Assembly: GCF_014696105.1 (NCBI RefSeq)
Contig: NZ_JACJPO010000063.1
Location: forward strand, 26,020-90,019
Direction: 5' to 3'
Length of the DNA: 64,000 nucleotides
From: Microcoleus sp. FACHB-1515
GTDB lineage: Bacteria; Cyanobacteriota; Cyanobacteriia; Elainellales; Elainellaceae
Position numbers and translations under genes: made by a program. The notes beneath the pieces were generated by a model. That model worked only from the letters and a program-made list of their open reading frames with translations, did no database searches and was not told the origin of the DNA. This document shows, in pieces, positions 46,250-54,970 of this stretch (positions within the stretch are counted from its first letter, which is position 1; each line of letters opens with the position of its first letter).

Positions 46250-46256
46250 TTAATTA

Positions 46257-47090
46257 TCAAGTAAAATTTACTTTGTTTGAGGCGTAGATATTGAAGATAT
46301 CGCTTCCTTTGAGCATCAATTCCTGTTCCACAACGATATTTCTAAAGCCGTGTTTTTTAAGTAGGGTCGTCACTTTTTCTATTCGATTCTCCAAATCATG
46401 CACCTCAACCACGACTTGTTTAATTTTCGGCCAGTCTTCTACTTTAATCCCCAGAAGCACATCTAATTCGCTTCTTTCCACATCAACTTTGAGTAGATCA
46501 ATGTGCTTGATTTTCTGCTCAACCATGACTTCGGATAGAGTTTTCAATTCACAGTGAACTTGTTCAAATTGAAAGATTTGGTTTAACTTGCGATCGATCA
46601 TCCACGATCGCAAAAAAGGAGGAAACCACTTTAGTTTTTGTACCGCAGGGGAACTGCTGAAATTGCTGAGAACCGCTTGTTTAAGTTTATCCCGCTCTCG
46701 AATAGAATCTTCTGGGTAAGCTGTAGAGAGCGGACTAGCATTCGGATGATAGCCAAACATGACAGATTTACGCTCTTGCGAGAGTCCAAAGGGGAAAACT
46801 TTTAGCTGTTCTGTATCCAAGCGCTCAGCATTTTGCTTGAGGACTTCGTAGAGAACTGGGATCGGTTCAAAGGCATAGATATTTAAGTCGAAGTGTAGCT
46901 TTTGGTAGAGGTATAGTGAGAACAAGCCGATATTAGCACCGACATCAAATACAGTGTCACCTTGATTTAATTCAATTCCATTCTTGAGATACTCCTGCAC
47001 CTGTTGATAAACTAGCGGCACCTCTTCTTTTCGCAAACAAAATGCTGTCATCCCATTGGGCAACACTGTCTCTTTAAGCTTTGCACACAT
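46257..47090 (-). CDS. FkbM-family methyltransferase
   Basis: 277 aa. The SAM-binding motif TVFDVGANIGLFSLYLYQKL and the downstream IYAFEPIPVLYEVL, IDLLKVDVERSELDVLLGIK are those of the FkbM family; the ending VVVEVHDLENRIEKVTTLLK matches the SAM-fold C-terminus. Probably methylates a sugar hydroxyl or related group on a glycoconjugate. It starts 25 bp after the end of a glycosyltransferase gene on the same strand, so the two may build one glycan. GC is somewhat lower than the chromosome around it. Confidence 0.9.
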   Translation of the reverse strand: MCAKLKETVLPNGMTAFCLRKEEVPLVYQQVQEYLKNGIELNQGDTVFDVGANIGLFSLYLYQKLHFDLNIYAFEPIPVLYEVLKQNAERLDTEQLKVFPFGLSQERKSVMFGYHPNASPLSTAYPEDSIRERDKLKQAVLSNFSSSPAVQKLKWFPPFLRSWMIDRKLNQIFQFEQVHCELKTLSEVMVEQKIKHIDLLKVDVERSELDVLLGIKVEDWPKIKQVVVEVHDLENRIEKVTTLLKKHGFRNIVVEQELMLKGSDIFNIYASNKVNFT

Positions 47091-47115
47091 CTCTTCAACT
47101 TAGCCTCATAACAAC

Positions 47116-48396
47116 TTAATAACTCTGTAAGGACTGCTCAATTATTGCGACCGCTCGATCGACACCGTTCTCATTTCTAATGCTCAGACCAAGCTGGGCA
47201 GATTTTTGCTGCATGGTTTGATTGCTGGTCACGATCGCAATTGCGTTCGCAAGAGATTCAACCGTCAATTGCTTTCTGGGGATCGGTTTTGGGCTAACTC
47301 CCAACTGATGCAAGCGATCGCCCCAGCCGTTTTGATCCGCGAAATAAGGAACAACAACCGAAGGCAAGCCAGCCCGACAAACCGCCGCAGTCGTGCCTGA
47401 ACCGCCATGATGGACGACTGCTTTCACTTTAGAAAACAACCAGCTGTGCGGAACCGAATCAATCACAAAAACCTGCTGCTTGAGTGAATTAACAAGCTCT
47501 ATTTTTCCTAATCCACTCCAGCCTGAAAGAATAATTGCGCGTTGCTTAGATAGTGCGATCGCTTCCAGCACAATGTTCGATGTTGTTTCTGTCGAATCAG
47601 TCATACTGCCAAAACCAACACAAATTGGTGTTTCTCCTGCTTCGAGAAATTGAGTAAGAGCGATGGGAGGTTCATATTCCTCTGCGCGATCGAGAAACCA
47701 TGCACCCGTCACATCAATTGAATCATTCCAGTCTTTGGGTTGCCGAAAGATTGACGGGCTAACTCCATACAGAATGGGTAATGGAGCAAGATAGCGCGGT
47801 TGATCCCATCGGAAGCGAGCGCCGAGTGTTGGCAGTGAGGGCAAGCCCCATTCCTGCCTCACATGGTCAATGAGGGCGCGACTTTGCCAGGTTGATATCA
47901 GTTCTATGAGGAGATAGCTTCCATAGTTGAGCCAGCCTTTGAATAGGTTCAGATTTGGGTCTTCGCTAAAGCTAAGAAAGGGAAAATTTTGGGTTGCACT
48001 AAAGGGAACGGATGAAGCAAGAAAGCAAGGTATGTTCAGTTTTTCAGCAACATGATATCCCCAGAGTGTGAGTTGATTAAAAATAAATACTTCTGCATCT
48101 TGAGCAGCGTTGAGCGCATCATACATTTGCTGCCTTAACAAGTCGTCTTCGATCAGCTTTACTCTTTCGCCTTGCAGCAGTTTTTGTCCAAGTTCTGACT
48201 TAAGCAAAGCCTGAAAATCGCCAGCGATCGCCGCAAAATCCAGCCCTAAACCACGTACAAACGTTTCAAAGTTAGAATTTGTCGCGACTCGAACGTGATG
48301 TCCAGCCTGCTGCAATCCTAAAGCCAAAGCACAGAACGGATAGAGATCTCCAGTTGAGCCAATGGCTAAAATTGTAATCCTATGCGATCGAATCAT
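47116..48396 (-). CDS. GT1-family glycosyltransferase (MGT / sterol-glucosyltransferase-like)
   Basis: 426 aa. The N-terminal Rossmann half begins ITILAIGSTGDLYPFCALAL, and the C-terminal half has the donor-binding HHGGSGTTAAVCRAGLPSVVVP motif typical of the UGT/MGT superfamily, with CVGFGSMTDSTET and VVVPYFADQNGWGDRLHQLG close by. It transfers a sugar from a nucleotide donor to a small molecule, lipid or glycan. The adjacent methyltransferase fits a modified glycoside product. No polyketide or peptide synthetase is in the window. Confidence 0.92.
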   Translation of the reverse strand: MIRSHRITILAIGSTGDLYPFCALALGLQQAGHHVRVATNSNFETFVRGLGLDFAAIAGDFQALLKSELGQKLLQGERVKLIEDDLLRQQMYDALNAAQDAEVFIFNQLTLWGYHVAEKLNIPCFLASSVPFSATQNFPFLSFSEDPNLNLFKGWLNYGSYLLIELISTWQSRALIDHVRQEWGLPSLPTLGARFRWDQPRYLAPLPILYGVSPSIFRQPKDWNDSIDVTGAWFLDRAEEYEPPIALTQFLEAGETPICVGFGSMTDSTETTSNIVLEAIALSKQRAIILSGWSGLGKIELVNSLKQQVFVIDSVPHSWLFSKVKAVVHHGGSGTTAAVCRAGLPSVVVPYFADQNGWGDRLHQLGVSPKPIPRKQLTVESLANAIAIVTSNQTMQQKSAQLGLSIRNENGVDRAVAIIEQSLQSY

Positions 48397-48508
48397 AGTA
48401 AAGTCTCATTTGGCGTGGAGGAATTTAATGCTCATACTATCGTATGCCCGACATATGCCCGAAGATAAATCTGTTGCCCGATGCGATCGACCTCACCTAC
48501 TGCATTCT

Positions 48509-49870
48509 CTAGGGTTGACTGATGATGCTCACGTTGGGATCGAGGAAGGGGTTTGTATTAAATATTGCATCGAATGCAGCGCGATCGTTCAGCAGATTGG
48601 CTCGCAAAAATAGCCCGCTCCACTGGGCGATCGTTCCGGTTGCTGTGGCTTGATCGAGTGTGGGTCTGTTAGGTTCACGCAGTAAATTATCTGCATTCGT
48701 GATGCTGTAGTGGTTTGCGCCTTCTACCGTAATCAATGCTTTGGGTGAATTGAGAGTTTGATCATAAGTTCTTTGAGTATTGCTTGGCAAAGCAACACCA
48801 TCTAAACTGCCTAGGACTAGGCCGATCGCAATGTCTTCATTGTTGATGGGCAAAGATTCGTTTGTTTGCTGGTCTCGAAAGCTCGTTCCATAGAAAATAC
48901 CCGCCTTCAACTCTGAAGGAATGGTATAGTCTGGAGAACAAAGTCCTGGCTGGCAAATTTCTGCTTGGGTTGCACCTAATCCAACTGCTCCTCCAAACGA
49001 GTGCCCCAGCAGCCCCATTTTGCTCGTATCTACAATTCTGAAAAGTGGTGAAGAAGCATCGACATCTTCCGCTTTCATTTCGGCTAAAACATCATTGACT
49101 TGTCTTTGCTCGGCAAACAAACCTGTAAAAGATTGGCCGTTTGGTGCAGAAATTGTTCTTTCATTGTTGGGAACCACGACGATAAATCCATAGCTTGCCA
49201 CCTGTGAGGCAAAGTTAGAATAGTCGGCCTTATCCACTAAAGCACCCTGCAACATCAAAGCAATGGAAAATTCTGTTGTGTGACAAGCTGAGTCGGGTAA
49301 AGCAGGAAAGTAAATGTCTGCTGAATCTCCATCAGGGGCGATCGTGGTCGTGTAGCGTTCAATCTCGCTGTAGCGAGGAGCTAAGCTAGCTGGCAATTCG
49401 GATTGCCTGTTTGCATCCGCTCGAAAAATACCCGATCGCTCAACCGCCAATTCTGCCCAAAACGCCACAGAATTGTGACTTAAACCTTTACTTAAGAAGT
49501 TTAGATTCACGGTTGAACCGAGTAGCGAACCTTCGTTAACATCAACCCCTTCAAACGAGCGAAAGTTGCCAAGACGATTGGCGATCGAAGTGAGACGGCC
49601 TTTCCTTCCGGTCAAGGCTTCTCCACTTGATCTAACCGCAGTGAAAGCAACCGTTTCGCGATCGTGAATGGCAGGTGGACTACTAAACAAAGCAAAGCCA
49701 TCACTCATATCCGCTGAGGAATCTAGGTTCCGAAATGTCACCTGATTGCGATCGTTGATTGCGGCTGTAGTGGCGATCGATACACCCGTTCGACTAAATT
49801 CAAAGGTGACAAAACTCGTCGTCGCAGCAATGGTTGCAAAGATATAAACGAGTTGTTTGCTGGAAGTCAT
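48509..49870 (-). CDS. secreted alpha/beta hydrolase with an N-terminal repeat domain
   Basis: 453 aa. An N-terminal hydrophobic stretch (QLVYIFATIAATTSFVTFEF) suggests a signal or anchor. Residues about 35-165 hold NxxGxVaF-like repeats (INDRNQVTFRNL, IHDRETVAFTAV, LSHNSVAFWAEL, GIFRAD) of a beta-propeller-like or choice-of-anchor-associated fold. The C-terminal part is a PAF-acetylhydrolase/chlorophyllase-like hydrolase: MGLLGHSFGGAVGLG is the GxSxG nucleophile elbow, with later ITVEGANHYSIT suggesting the His. Probably an exported esterase. The fusion of the two parts is unusual. Confidence 0.8.
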   Translation of the reverse strand: MTSSKQLVYIFATIAATTSFVTFEFSRTGVSIATTAAINDRNQVTFRNLDSSADMSDGFALFSSPPAIHDRETVAFTAVRSSGEALTGRKGRLTSIANRLGNFRSFEGVDVNEGSLLGSTVNLNFLSKGLSHNSVAFWAELAVERSGIFRADANRQSELPASLAPRYSEIERYTTTIAPDGDSADIYFPALPDSACHTTEFSIALMLQGALVDKADYSNFASQVASYGFIVVVPNNERTISAPNGQSFTGLFAEQRQVNDVLAEMKAEDVDASSPLFRIVDTSKMGLLGHSFGGAVGLGATQAEICQPGLCSPDYTIPSELKAGIFYGTSFRDQQTNESLPINNEDIAIGLVLGSLDGVALPSNTQRTYDQTLNSPKALITVEGANHYSITNADNLLREPNRPTLDQATATGTIAQWSGLFLRANLLNDRAAFDAIFNTNPFLDPNVSIISQP

Positions 49871-49993
49871 ATGTCCTTAATTCCCGCAAGCGTCAAGCTC
49901 GATTTTGACATGAATTATTTCTTGCCTTGAGGCATCATAACAGCAGCATTTGCAATCAAGCCCACTGCCATTTTCAAAGCAGGTTTACTGTTT

Positions 49994-50377
49994 TTAGCTT
50001 TTAATTTGAGCCATCATTGCTGCATCATCCCAGTAGGAAGATACTTGCTGAATCTTGCCATCCTGAATTTCAAACACGCTGATTCCTTCAGAAATTCCCT
50101 GTTTTCCGCTCTTACCCAATCCTCGCATCGTCCATTTCACTGCTGCCCCATTGCCTGCAATAAAAACATTGTCTTGAGAGAGTTCTAACTTCTCAAACGC
50201 CATTGAAAGCAGTCCAAAAAAGGCTTGAGCATTCTCACGCGCTTTGCTCGGTGGATTGCCAACCGGATCATAGATAATCGCATCTTTCGTAAAGTTTTCT
50301 GCCCATCCAGATGCATCCATCTCTTGAAGACTCGAAAAGTAGGACGTAATCAGTTTCTGGATTAACTCAGGTGACAT
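49994..50377 (-). CDS. NTF2-like / SnoaL-like protein
   Basis: 127 aa, the size of a single NTF2-fold domain. The N-terminal helix (ELIQKLITSYFSSLQEMDAS) and strand WAENFTKDAIIYDPVG, with GISVFEIQDGKIQQVSSYWD near the end, match the nuclear-transport-factor-2/ketosteroid-isomerase family. Functions in this family range from isomerases to ligand-binding subunits, and the pocket here gives no clue. AAGGAG stands upstream of the ATG at 50377. It may be in one transcript with the BASS transporter gene 60 bp upstream. Confidence 0.88.
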   Translation of the reverse strand: MSPELIQKLITSYFSSLQEMDASGWAENFTKDAIIYDPVGNPPSKARENAQAFFGLLSMAFEKLELSQDNVFIAGNGAAVKWTMRGLGKSGKQGISEGISVFEIQDGKIQQVSSYWDDAAMMAQIKS

Positions 50378-50437
50378 TGAAATTCTCCTTCATCGCTATT
50401 CGATAGTTATAAGCCATTCTCAATCACGGTGATCCTT

Positions 50438-51316
50438 CTATTCCAAGGTAGACACACGACTGCTTGCTTTTCTGCCATAAAGAACGGCTCCAAAGCCAGT
50501 TACATACATCAACAGACTATAAACCGCAGCAGGCACAGCCATATCAAGATTGTTGAGTAAACCAGCGGTGGTGGCGATCGCTAAGGTTCCATTTTGAATT
50601 CCAACTTCGATCGCAATACAAATCTGTTGCTCGATCGGTAGCCGAAACAGCTTTCCAGCCAGGAAGCCTGACAGGATTGCGAGCAAATTAAGCAGCAACA
50701 CGCCAATTCCAACTTGAACAATGAAGCCTGGAAGCTTGCTGCCTTCCCGAATCAATATCAGCATAATAATCAATGCGAGTAACCCTGCTGCAAGGCGACT
50801 CATTTGCTTTTCAATACGCCTCGCTGTGTTGGGAAACTGGTGGCGAATGAGCATTCCGATCGCGATCGGCAACAATGTAATCAGAAAGATTTGCAGCATT
50901 GTTCTTCCGATCGGCAGCGAAATTGCAGCGCTTTGATCTAAGAAATGCTGGAGTGCCAAATTAGTAAAAATCGGGATCGTAAATACGGTGATGATGCTGC
51001 TGAGTGCTGTCAGCGTGACTGAGAGCGCAACATCGCCTTTTGCCAGATAGGTGAGAAGATTAGAGGAAGGGCCACCCGGACAAACAGCGAGGACAATTAA
51101 GCCAACCGCGATCGCACTTTGCATCGGCACAATCAGCGTAATCAATACTCCAATCAGTGGCAATAGCAACACTTGACAGATCGTTCCCACTGCAACGGCT
51201 ATGGGGTCGCGGGTGATGCGCTGAAAGTCTTTTGGAACTAGACTTAGCCCCATTCCGAGCATGACAATTGCCAGCGCTAGCGGGAGTAGAATTTCAGTGA
51301 AAAAATTGCTTTGCAT
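50438..51316 (-). CDS. BASS-family (bile acid:Na+ symporter-like) transporter
   Basis: 292 aa with nine or ten hydrophobic segments. The core pattern LVPKDFQRITRDPIAVAVGT, VGLIVLAVCPGGPSSNLLTYLAKGDVALSV and CIAIEVGIQNGTLAIATT matches BASS proteins; the PGG and GIQN elements lie in the sodium-crossing region. Cyanobacterial and plastid members carry bicarbonate, pyruvate or amino/organic acids. The substrate here is not determined. It may form a unit with the downstream NTF2-like gene. Confidence 0.92.
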   Translation of the reverse strand: MQSNFFTEILLPLALAIVMLGMGLSLVPKDFQRITRDPIAVAVGTICQVLLLPLIGVLITLIVPMQSAIAVGLIVLAVCPGGPSSNLLTYLAKGDVALSVTLTALSSIITVFTIPIFTNLALQHFLDQSAAISLPIGRTMLQIFLITLLPIAIGMLIRHQFPNTARRIEKQMSRLAAGLLALIIMLILIREGSKLPGFIVQVGIGVLLLNLLAILSGFLAGKLFRLPIEQQICIAIEVGIQNGTLAIATTAGLLNNLDMAVPAAVYSLLMYVTGFGAVLYGRKASSRVSTLE

Positions 51317-51370
51317 TGGAGTAGAAATTGACGGTTAGAGAGAATTGAATCCGTTCAAAAAGATAGAGAT

Positions 51371-52486
51371 TCATTTTGTGAGGCCGTTTTCGACTGCGAT
51401 CGCAGCACGACCTTTGTGTGTCAATGGGGCAACAAAAGCATCAAGCCATTGCTGGTAGGGTTCCAAATTCTTGGGTCGGTACAATGGCGCTTGTGTTAGC
51501 GCCCAGCGTTGTTTTGCGCTGAGGTGAATGTTGTGATCGAAAAAGGCTTGACTATCATTTTTTGAGCTGCACAATATCCGATCGCTGATGCCTCCAAGTG
51601 CGAGTAGGTCTTCAGTTTGCGGGTCAAAAGAGATCGTGTAATCAGGTTTGATGCCGCCATCCGCTACCTTTTCAGGATGATCCACAAATTCTAGTCCTAA
51701 ACGCAGTTTGCCAATCATATCGATCGTCCACAGTAGCGTAGCATCAGATAGCCCTGAAGAATCCGGTAGTCCACCTCCCACACAACTATGCGTTCCTGGA
51801 AACCAAACCTGATTCAGTGTGGTAGTTACACCTTCACTAATCGTCATTGGTGTCACCTCAAACACCTTGCGCCGTTCATCGATCGCGACGGCATGAAGTG
51901 CATGTTCAATTTGGCGATTTAGCTTCGTATCATGAAACTGGTACTTAGCGTTTGCCCACTCGCTGAGCCAAGGAATTTGGTTCGGAACTCCCAGTTTGCC
52001 GACGGTATCCCAACAGGCTAAAAGTTTGATGGGAACCGCCTCCCCGTGTTGACTTCGGAATGCGATCGCGGCAGGGTGACTCGGCGACAGAGCGCGATCG
52101 CGATACAGTTCGTAGGCTTGTGGCACTTTGCGAATGTGGGGACGCTGCAAGAGTCCTGCACAGTAAAGAAAGCCTGCTAAACTGCGTACCGTGTAAGCTC
52201 CTCGACTGAATCCAAATAAGTAGATCTCGTCACCGGGTTCATAGTTGAAACAGAGGAAACGGTAAGCTTCCTGAATTTCAGTATCGATTCCCCAACCCAG
52301 AATCCCGTCTGTGATTCTGTCAAACTCGCCATGTTCGGTGCCGAGTCCAGGCTGGTAGTAGCTCAGTTGCGGTGTCCCGTCGTGTGCGATCGGCTTGATG
52401 ATCTGAGCAATTTTGAAGACATTGGTGGGAGCCAGGTTGGTCAATGTTTGCCACGTTCCATCACAGCAAATAATCAATCGTTTCAT
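51371..52486 (-). CDS. DUF2235 alpha/beta hydrolase (Tle1-like)
   Basis: 371 aa. It opens with LIICCDGTWQTLTNLAPTNV, and the nucleophile elbow YLFGFSRGAYTVRSLAGFL (GxSxG) is the DUF2235 signature, seen also in Tle1-type phospholipase effectors. The family includes uncharacterised lipases and toxins. Here no VgrG, Hcp or immunity gene is present, so a type VI effector is not supported. The ATG has AGGAG six bases upstream. It lies 229 bp from the candidate peptide gene and is separated from it by a short palindromic element. Confidence 0.9.
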   Translation of the reverse strand: MKRLIICCDGTWQTLTNLAPTNVFKIAQIIKPIAHDGTPQLSYYQPGLGTEHGEFDRITDGILGWGIDTEIQEAYRFLCFNYEPGDEIYLFGFSRGAYTVRSLAGFLYCAGLLQRPHIRKVPQAYELYRDRALSPSHPAAIAFRSQHGEAVPIKLLACWDTVGKLGVPNQIPWLSEWANAKYQFHDTKLNRQIEHALHAVAIDERRKVFEVTPMTISEGVTTTLNQVWFPGTHSCVGGGLPDSSGLSDATLLWTIDMIGKLRLGLEFVDHPEKVADGGIKPDYTISFDPQTEDLLALGGISDRILCSSKNDSQAFFDHNIHLSAKQRWALTQAPLYRPKNLEPYQQWLDAFVAPLTHKGRAAIAVENGLTK

Positions 52487-52615
52487 AATGTGCTCCTGCT
52501 GATTGCAATGTGTAAACTTTTCCTCTTGTTGCAGTTTCTTCTAATAGGCTGCTTGACTTAGTAGTAAACTGCAAAAGCGCGATCGACTTCTTCAGGAATT
52601 AACATCAACCTCGAA

Positions 52616-52699
52616 TGTAGGGTGGGTTAGCAAAGTGCATAACCCACCCAATTCAGCGGTAGGGATGGTGCGTTTCACGCACGGTTAACGCACCCTACA
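52616..52699. repeat. MITE-like element with 16-bp imperfect terminal inverted repeats
   Basis: The left end TGTAGGGTGGGTTAGC and the reverse complement of the right end, TGTAGGGTGCGTTAAC, differ at two or three bases. The 84-bp unit holds internal short palindromes (GGGTTA... AACCC and TGGTGCGTTTCACGCAC). Elements with GTAGGGTGCGTTA ends are abundant in cyanobacteria. It lies between the DUF2235 gene and the peptide gene. Confidence 0.75.
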
Positions 52700-52714
52700 A
52701 AAGCCGCGATCGCA

Positions 52715-52900
52715 CTATCCGTCTACGCAGGCACAGCTCAGCCAGCCGTCGCTAATCGCGTACTTGCCGGGTCCGCAGTTGACAAGATTAGGTCCTCCCG
52801 GACAGAAGAATTGAGGCTTCACGCCGTTAGAACCATCCAGCGGACTGTGAGTGGAACTCACTTTTCTGTCGATCGGTTGAGCTTGGATTGGAAGTTTCAT
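52715..52900 (-). CDS. 61-aa Cys-containing peptide, candidate RiPP precursor
   Basis: The ATG at 52900 follows AAGGAG with a 7-base spacer, a very good ribosome-binding site, so translation is likely. The first 30 residues (MKLPIQAQPIDRKVSSTHSP then LDGSNGVKPQ) look like a leader: no signal peptide, a motif MKLPIQAQP, and polar residues. The second half holds Cys at 33, 42, 56 and 58, many Gly/Pro, and ends CACVDG. It follows the PatA/PatG-like protease gene (54961-53078) on the same strand after 177 bp that contains tandem repeats. The arrangement suggests a peptide matured by that protease. Without conserved core alignments or a mass, the product is unknown; a small bacteriocin-like or Cys-rich protein of other type is possible. 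Confidence 0.7.
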   Translation of the reverse strand: MKLPIQAQPIDRKVSSTHSPLDGSNGVKPQFFCPGGPNLVNCGPGKYAISDGWLSCACVDG

Positions 52901-53025
52901 GGTGTTTCTCCTTGTGTTGGTTTTGAGTGTTCGTTCTGCGAGGTGCTAGCGAGAAAATCTCTCCCTCACAGGTCATGTCGTGTCTGATAACGGGCAGACA
53001 CAGCCCGGAAGAATGCTTTGTTCTT

Positions 53026-53085
53026 GTGATAGTTAGCTGGGTGATAGTTAGCTGGGTAATAGCTAGCTGGGTAATAGCTAGCTGG
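53026..53085. repeat. four tandem 15-bp units between protease and peptide genes
   Basis: GTGATAGTTAGCTGG occurs twice (53026-53055) and GTAATAGCTAGCTGG twice (53056-53085), with no gaps. The protease stop codon (53078-53080 on the minus strand) lies inside the last unit. Each unit contains the palindromic core of TAGCTA or TTAGCT. It may form part of an attenuator or be a variable-copy tandem repeat. Confidence 0.9.
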
Positions 53086-54961
53086 CGATCGACCAAGAAC
53101 GAACTCGACCGATCGAAACCGGAATCACTTCGCTGACATCAACCGTGAACCGAAAGATTTTTCCAGCCCTGCGGCTGTCCTCTAAATTAAAAAACTTAAC
53201 TTTCACGTCGTAGCAGTCGGAATCGGGGCGACAGATCGGACTTTTCTCAACCGTGATCGTGTCCAGACCGATATCCGCAGCCGTTCCCGTAGACATCACA
53301 TCGGCAATTTGAAACGCATTGGTGGCTGAGAAGTTGAGCGCCCGTTCTTGCGGAGTTGTCCCCAAGTTGCGGAATTCATAGTAGATCCGCTCTAAGTATT
53401 CTTGAATCTTGTTCCGATAGTCCTGCTCCGATGCTCCAGATGGATTAGTTTGCATCAATTGTTCAATCAGGGCAGCGATCGACCATCCATACATTCCTCG
53501 AACTTCTGGAACTACGACTGGAACTGTTTGACCCGACAGCAGTTTCATACTGCCTGCCACCCGTCCTGGAATCGAAACCCGCTCGATGTTCTCGTCCCGC
53601 AGGAAAGAGCGCAGTCGATCATAAATTAAACTGGCATATGCACCCACTGGCACAATTGCATAGATCGGTGTCGCATCCAGATTCAATGTCCAAATCAGCG
53701 ATTGCGCTTCCCAAGGGTTTTGATCGAGATAATCGAGCAGCGGCATTTCTTCTGGCTTTGCCTGATAAAATGCATCTCGACGGGCTTCGCTGCCAAAATC
53801 CGTTCCTAGTTCTCCCAGCGCATAAACAAGTTGAATTTGTTTTACTGCTCCACCGCCGCAGGAACACTCTCCTTCTGCACCAGAAGGAGTAACAGCCGTA
53901 GCCACTTCTGGGGTAGGATGACTCATTTCACTAGGTTGAATCATCTCTGGTGCAGGGGTGAATTCTTGAGTCATTGCGCTGGCTTGGATCATGGCTTCTT
54001 CTTGGGTTTGGTCAATCATTGCTGAAATTTCTCCTTTAGTAATCAGGGCGTGTGCCCCAGGAACATTGAGCCTTCCGGCTAAAAAGCGCTGACAGTTTGA
54101 ACTCGGTTGTTGACAGGGCAAAGCACTTTGAAGAATCGACTTGCGAACCGCTTCCGGATCGGGTTTGCTGCCTTGTTTCAACTGAAGACTGAGCAGTAGA
54201 GCAGCAATGCCAGAGACGATCGGGGCTGCAAAGCTAGTGCCGCTCATTGTTTTCGTTCCACCACCTGGAACCGCACCTAAAATGTTTTCTCCAGGAGCAA
54301 GAATTCCGTTAGTTTGGTAGGCTTCGCCCCAATTACTAAACTCCATTGGTTGTAGTTGAGCATCCATTGCTCCGACAGCGAGTACAGACGCGATCGCAGC
54401 AGGAAGATGTAGACAAGCACATCCATCGTTTCCAGTTGCCGCAACAATCAGAACATTGTTTTCTTTACACAATTGAATGGCATTCGTGAGGAAGGGATCA
54501 GGTTCACCCGATTGCGTCAACTGGCCGCCGCTAATGTTAATCACATTGGCTCCTTGCTCCACAGCTTGAGTAATGGCGCGGGCGAGATCAAGCTGTGAAC
54601 AAGGCACTAATTCTTCTTGCCCATCTGCAAACACGGGAACAATTAAACCTCGACAACCAGGAGCAATTCCAGGTACAGAACTATTCGGTTGTCCAAAGAT
54701 AATGCTGGCAACGTGCGTTCCGTGTTTATTAACAGATTTAGACTTGGCAAAACCCGAAACGAGCGTTTGAATCTGAGTGAGATTTGCGCCTGCAAAGCAG
54801 GGATGAGACTGGTCAACGGAACCATCTAGAACAGCGATGCAAATTCGAGGATCACCGAGGGTTTCAGAGTAAAGCGATCGCAATCCAGAGAGTGCATGAA
54901 TTGATTGAATTGCGATCGCTGAACTAGAAACATTCGATCGGTTTCTAGTTGAAGTATTCAC
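53078..54961 (-). CDS. subtilisin-type (S8) protease with PatG-like C-terminal region
   Basis: 627 aa. The N-terminal catalytic domain has the triad Asp46 (CIAVLDGSVDQSHP), His80 (NKHGTHVASIIFG), Ser243 (MSGTSFAAPIVSGIAALL), plus oxyanion Asn178 (AATGNDGC). A linker with Pro/Thr/Met repeats and GECSCGGG follows (about 310-365). The C-terminal region (about 370-600, with LVYALGELGTDFGSEARRDA and GMYGWSIAALIEQLMQTNPS) matches the PatG-like region of cyanobactin-maturation proteases as I recall it. No signal peptide, so it acts in the cytoplasm. It is 9 bp after a CAP gene and upstream of a Cys-containing peptide gene, suggesting a maturation role. Some PatG-like proteases are not tied to cyanobactins. 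Confidence 0.85.
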   Translation of the reverse strand: MNTSTRNRSNVSSSAIAIQSIHALSGLRSLYSETLGDPRICIAVLDGSVDQSHPCFAGANLTQIQTLVSGFAKSKSVNKHGTHVASIIFGQPNSSVPGIAPGCRGLIVPVFADGQEELVPCSQLDLARAITQAVEQGANVINISGGQLTQSGEPDPFLTNAIQLCKENNVLIVAATGNDGCACLHLPAAIASVLAVGAMDAQLQPMEFSNWGEAYQTNGILAPGENILGAVPGGGTKTMSGTSFAAPIVSGIAALLLSLQLKQGSKPDPEAVRKSILQSALPCQQPSSNCQRFLAGRLNVPGAHALITKGEISAMIDQTQEEAMIQASAMTQEFTPAPEMIQPSEMSHPTPEVATAVTPSGAEGECSCGGGAVKQIQLVYALGELGTDFGSEARRDAFYQAKPEEMPLLDYLDQNPWEAQSLIWTLNLDATPIYAIVPVGAYASLIYDRLRSFLRDENIERVSIPGRVAGSMKLLSGQTVPVVVPEVRGMYGWSIAALIEQLMQTNPSGASEQDYRNKIQEYLERIYYEFRNLGTTPQERALNFSATNAFQIADVMSTGTAADIGLDTITVEKSPICRPDSDCYDVKVKFFNLEDSRRAGKIFRFTVDVSEVIPVSIGRVRSWSIAS

Positions 54962-54970
54962 ATCTCATCC

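Noticed and set aside
51371..52486. Type VI secretion effector (Tle1)
   Set aside because: The DUF2235 domain fits, but no VgrG, Hcp, PAAR or immunity gene is present, and cyanobacterial members are common outside such systems.
53026..53085. Possible CRISPR array
   Set aside because: Units are 15 bp and directly adjacent without spacers, which excludes CRISPR.
52827..53096. Minus-strand frame with pentapeptide repeats of QLAIT/QLTIT
   Set aside because: It comes from the 15-bp tandem repeats and overlaps both the protease end and the peptide start in another frame; no ribosome-binding site.
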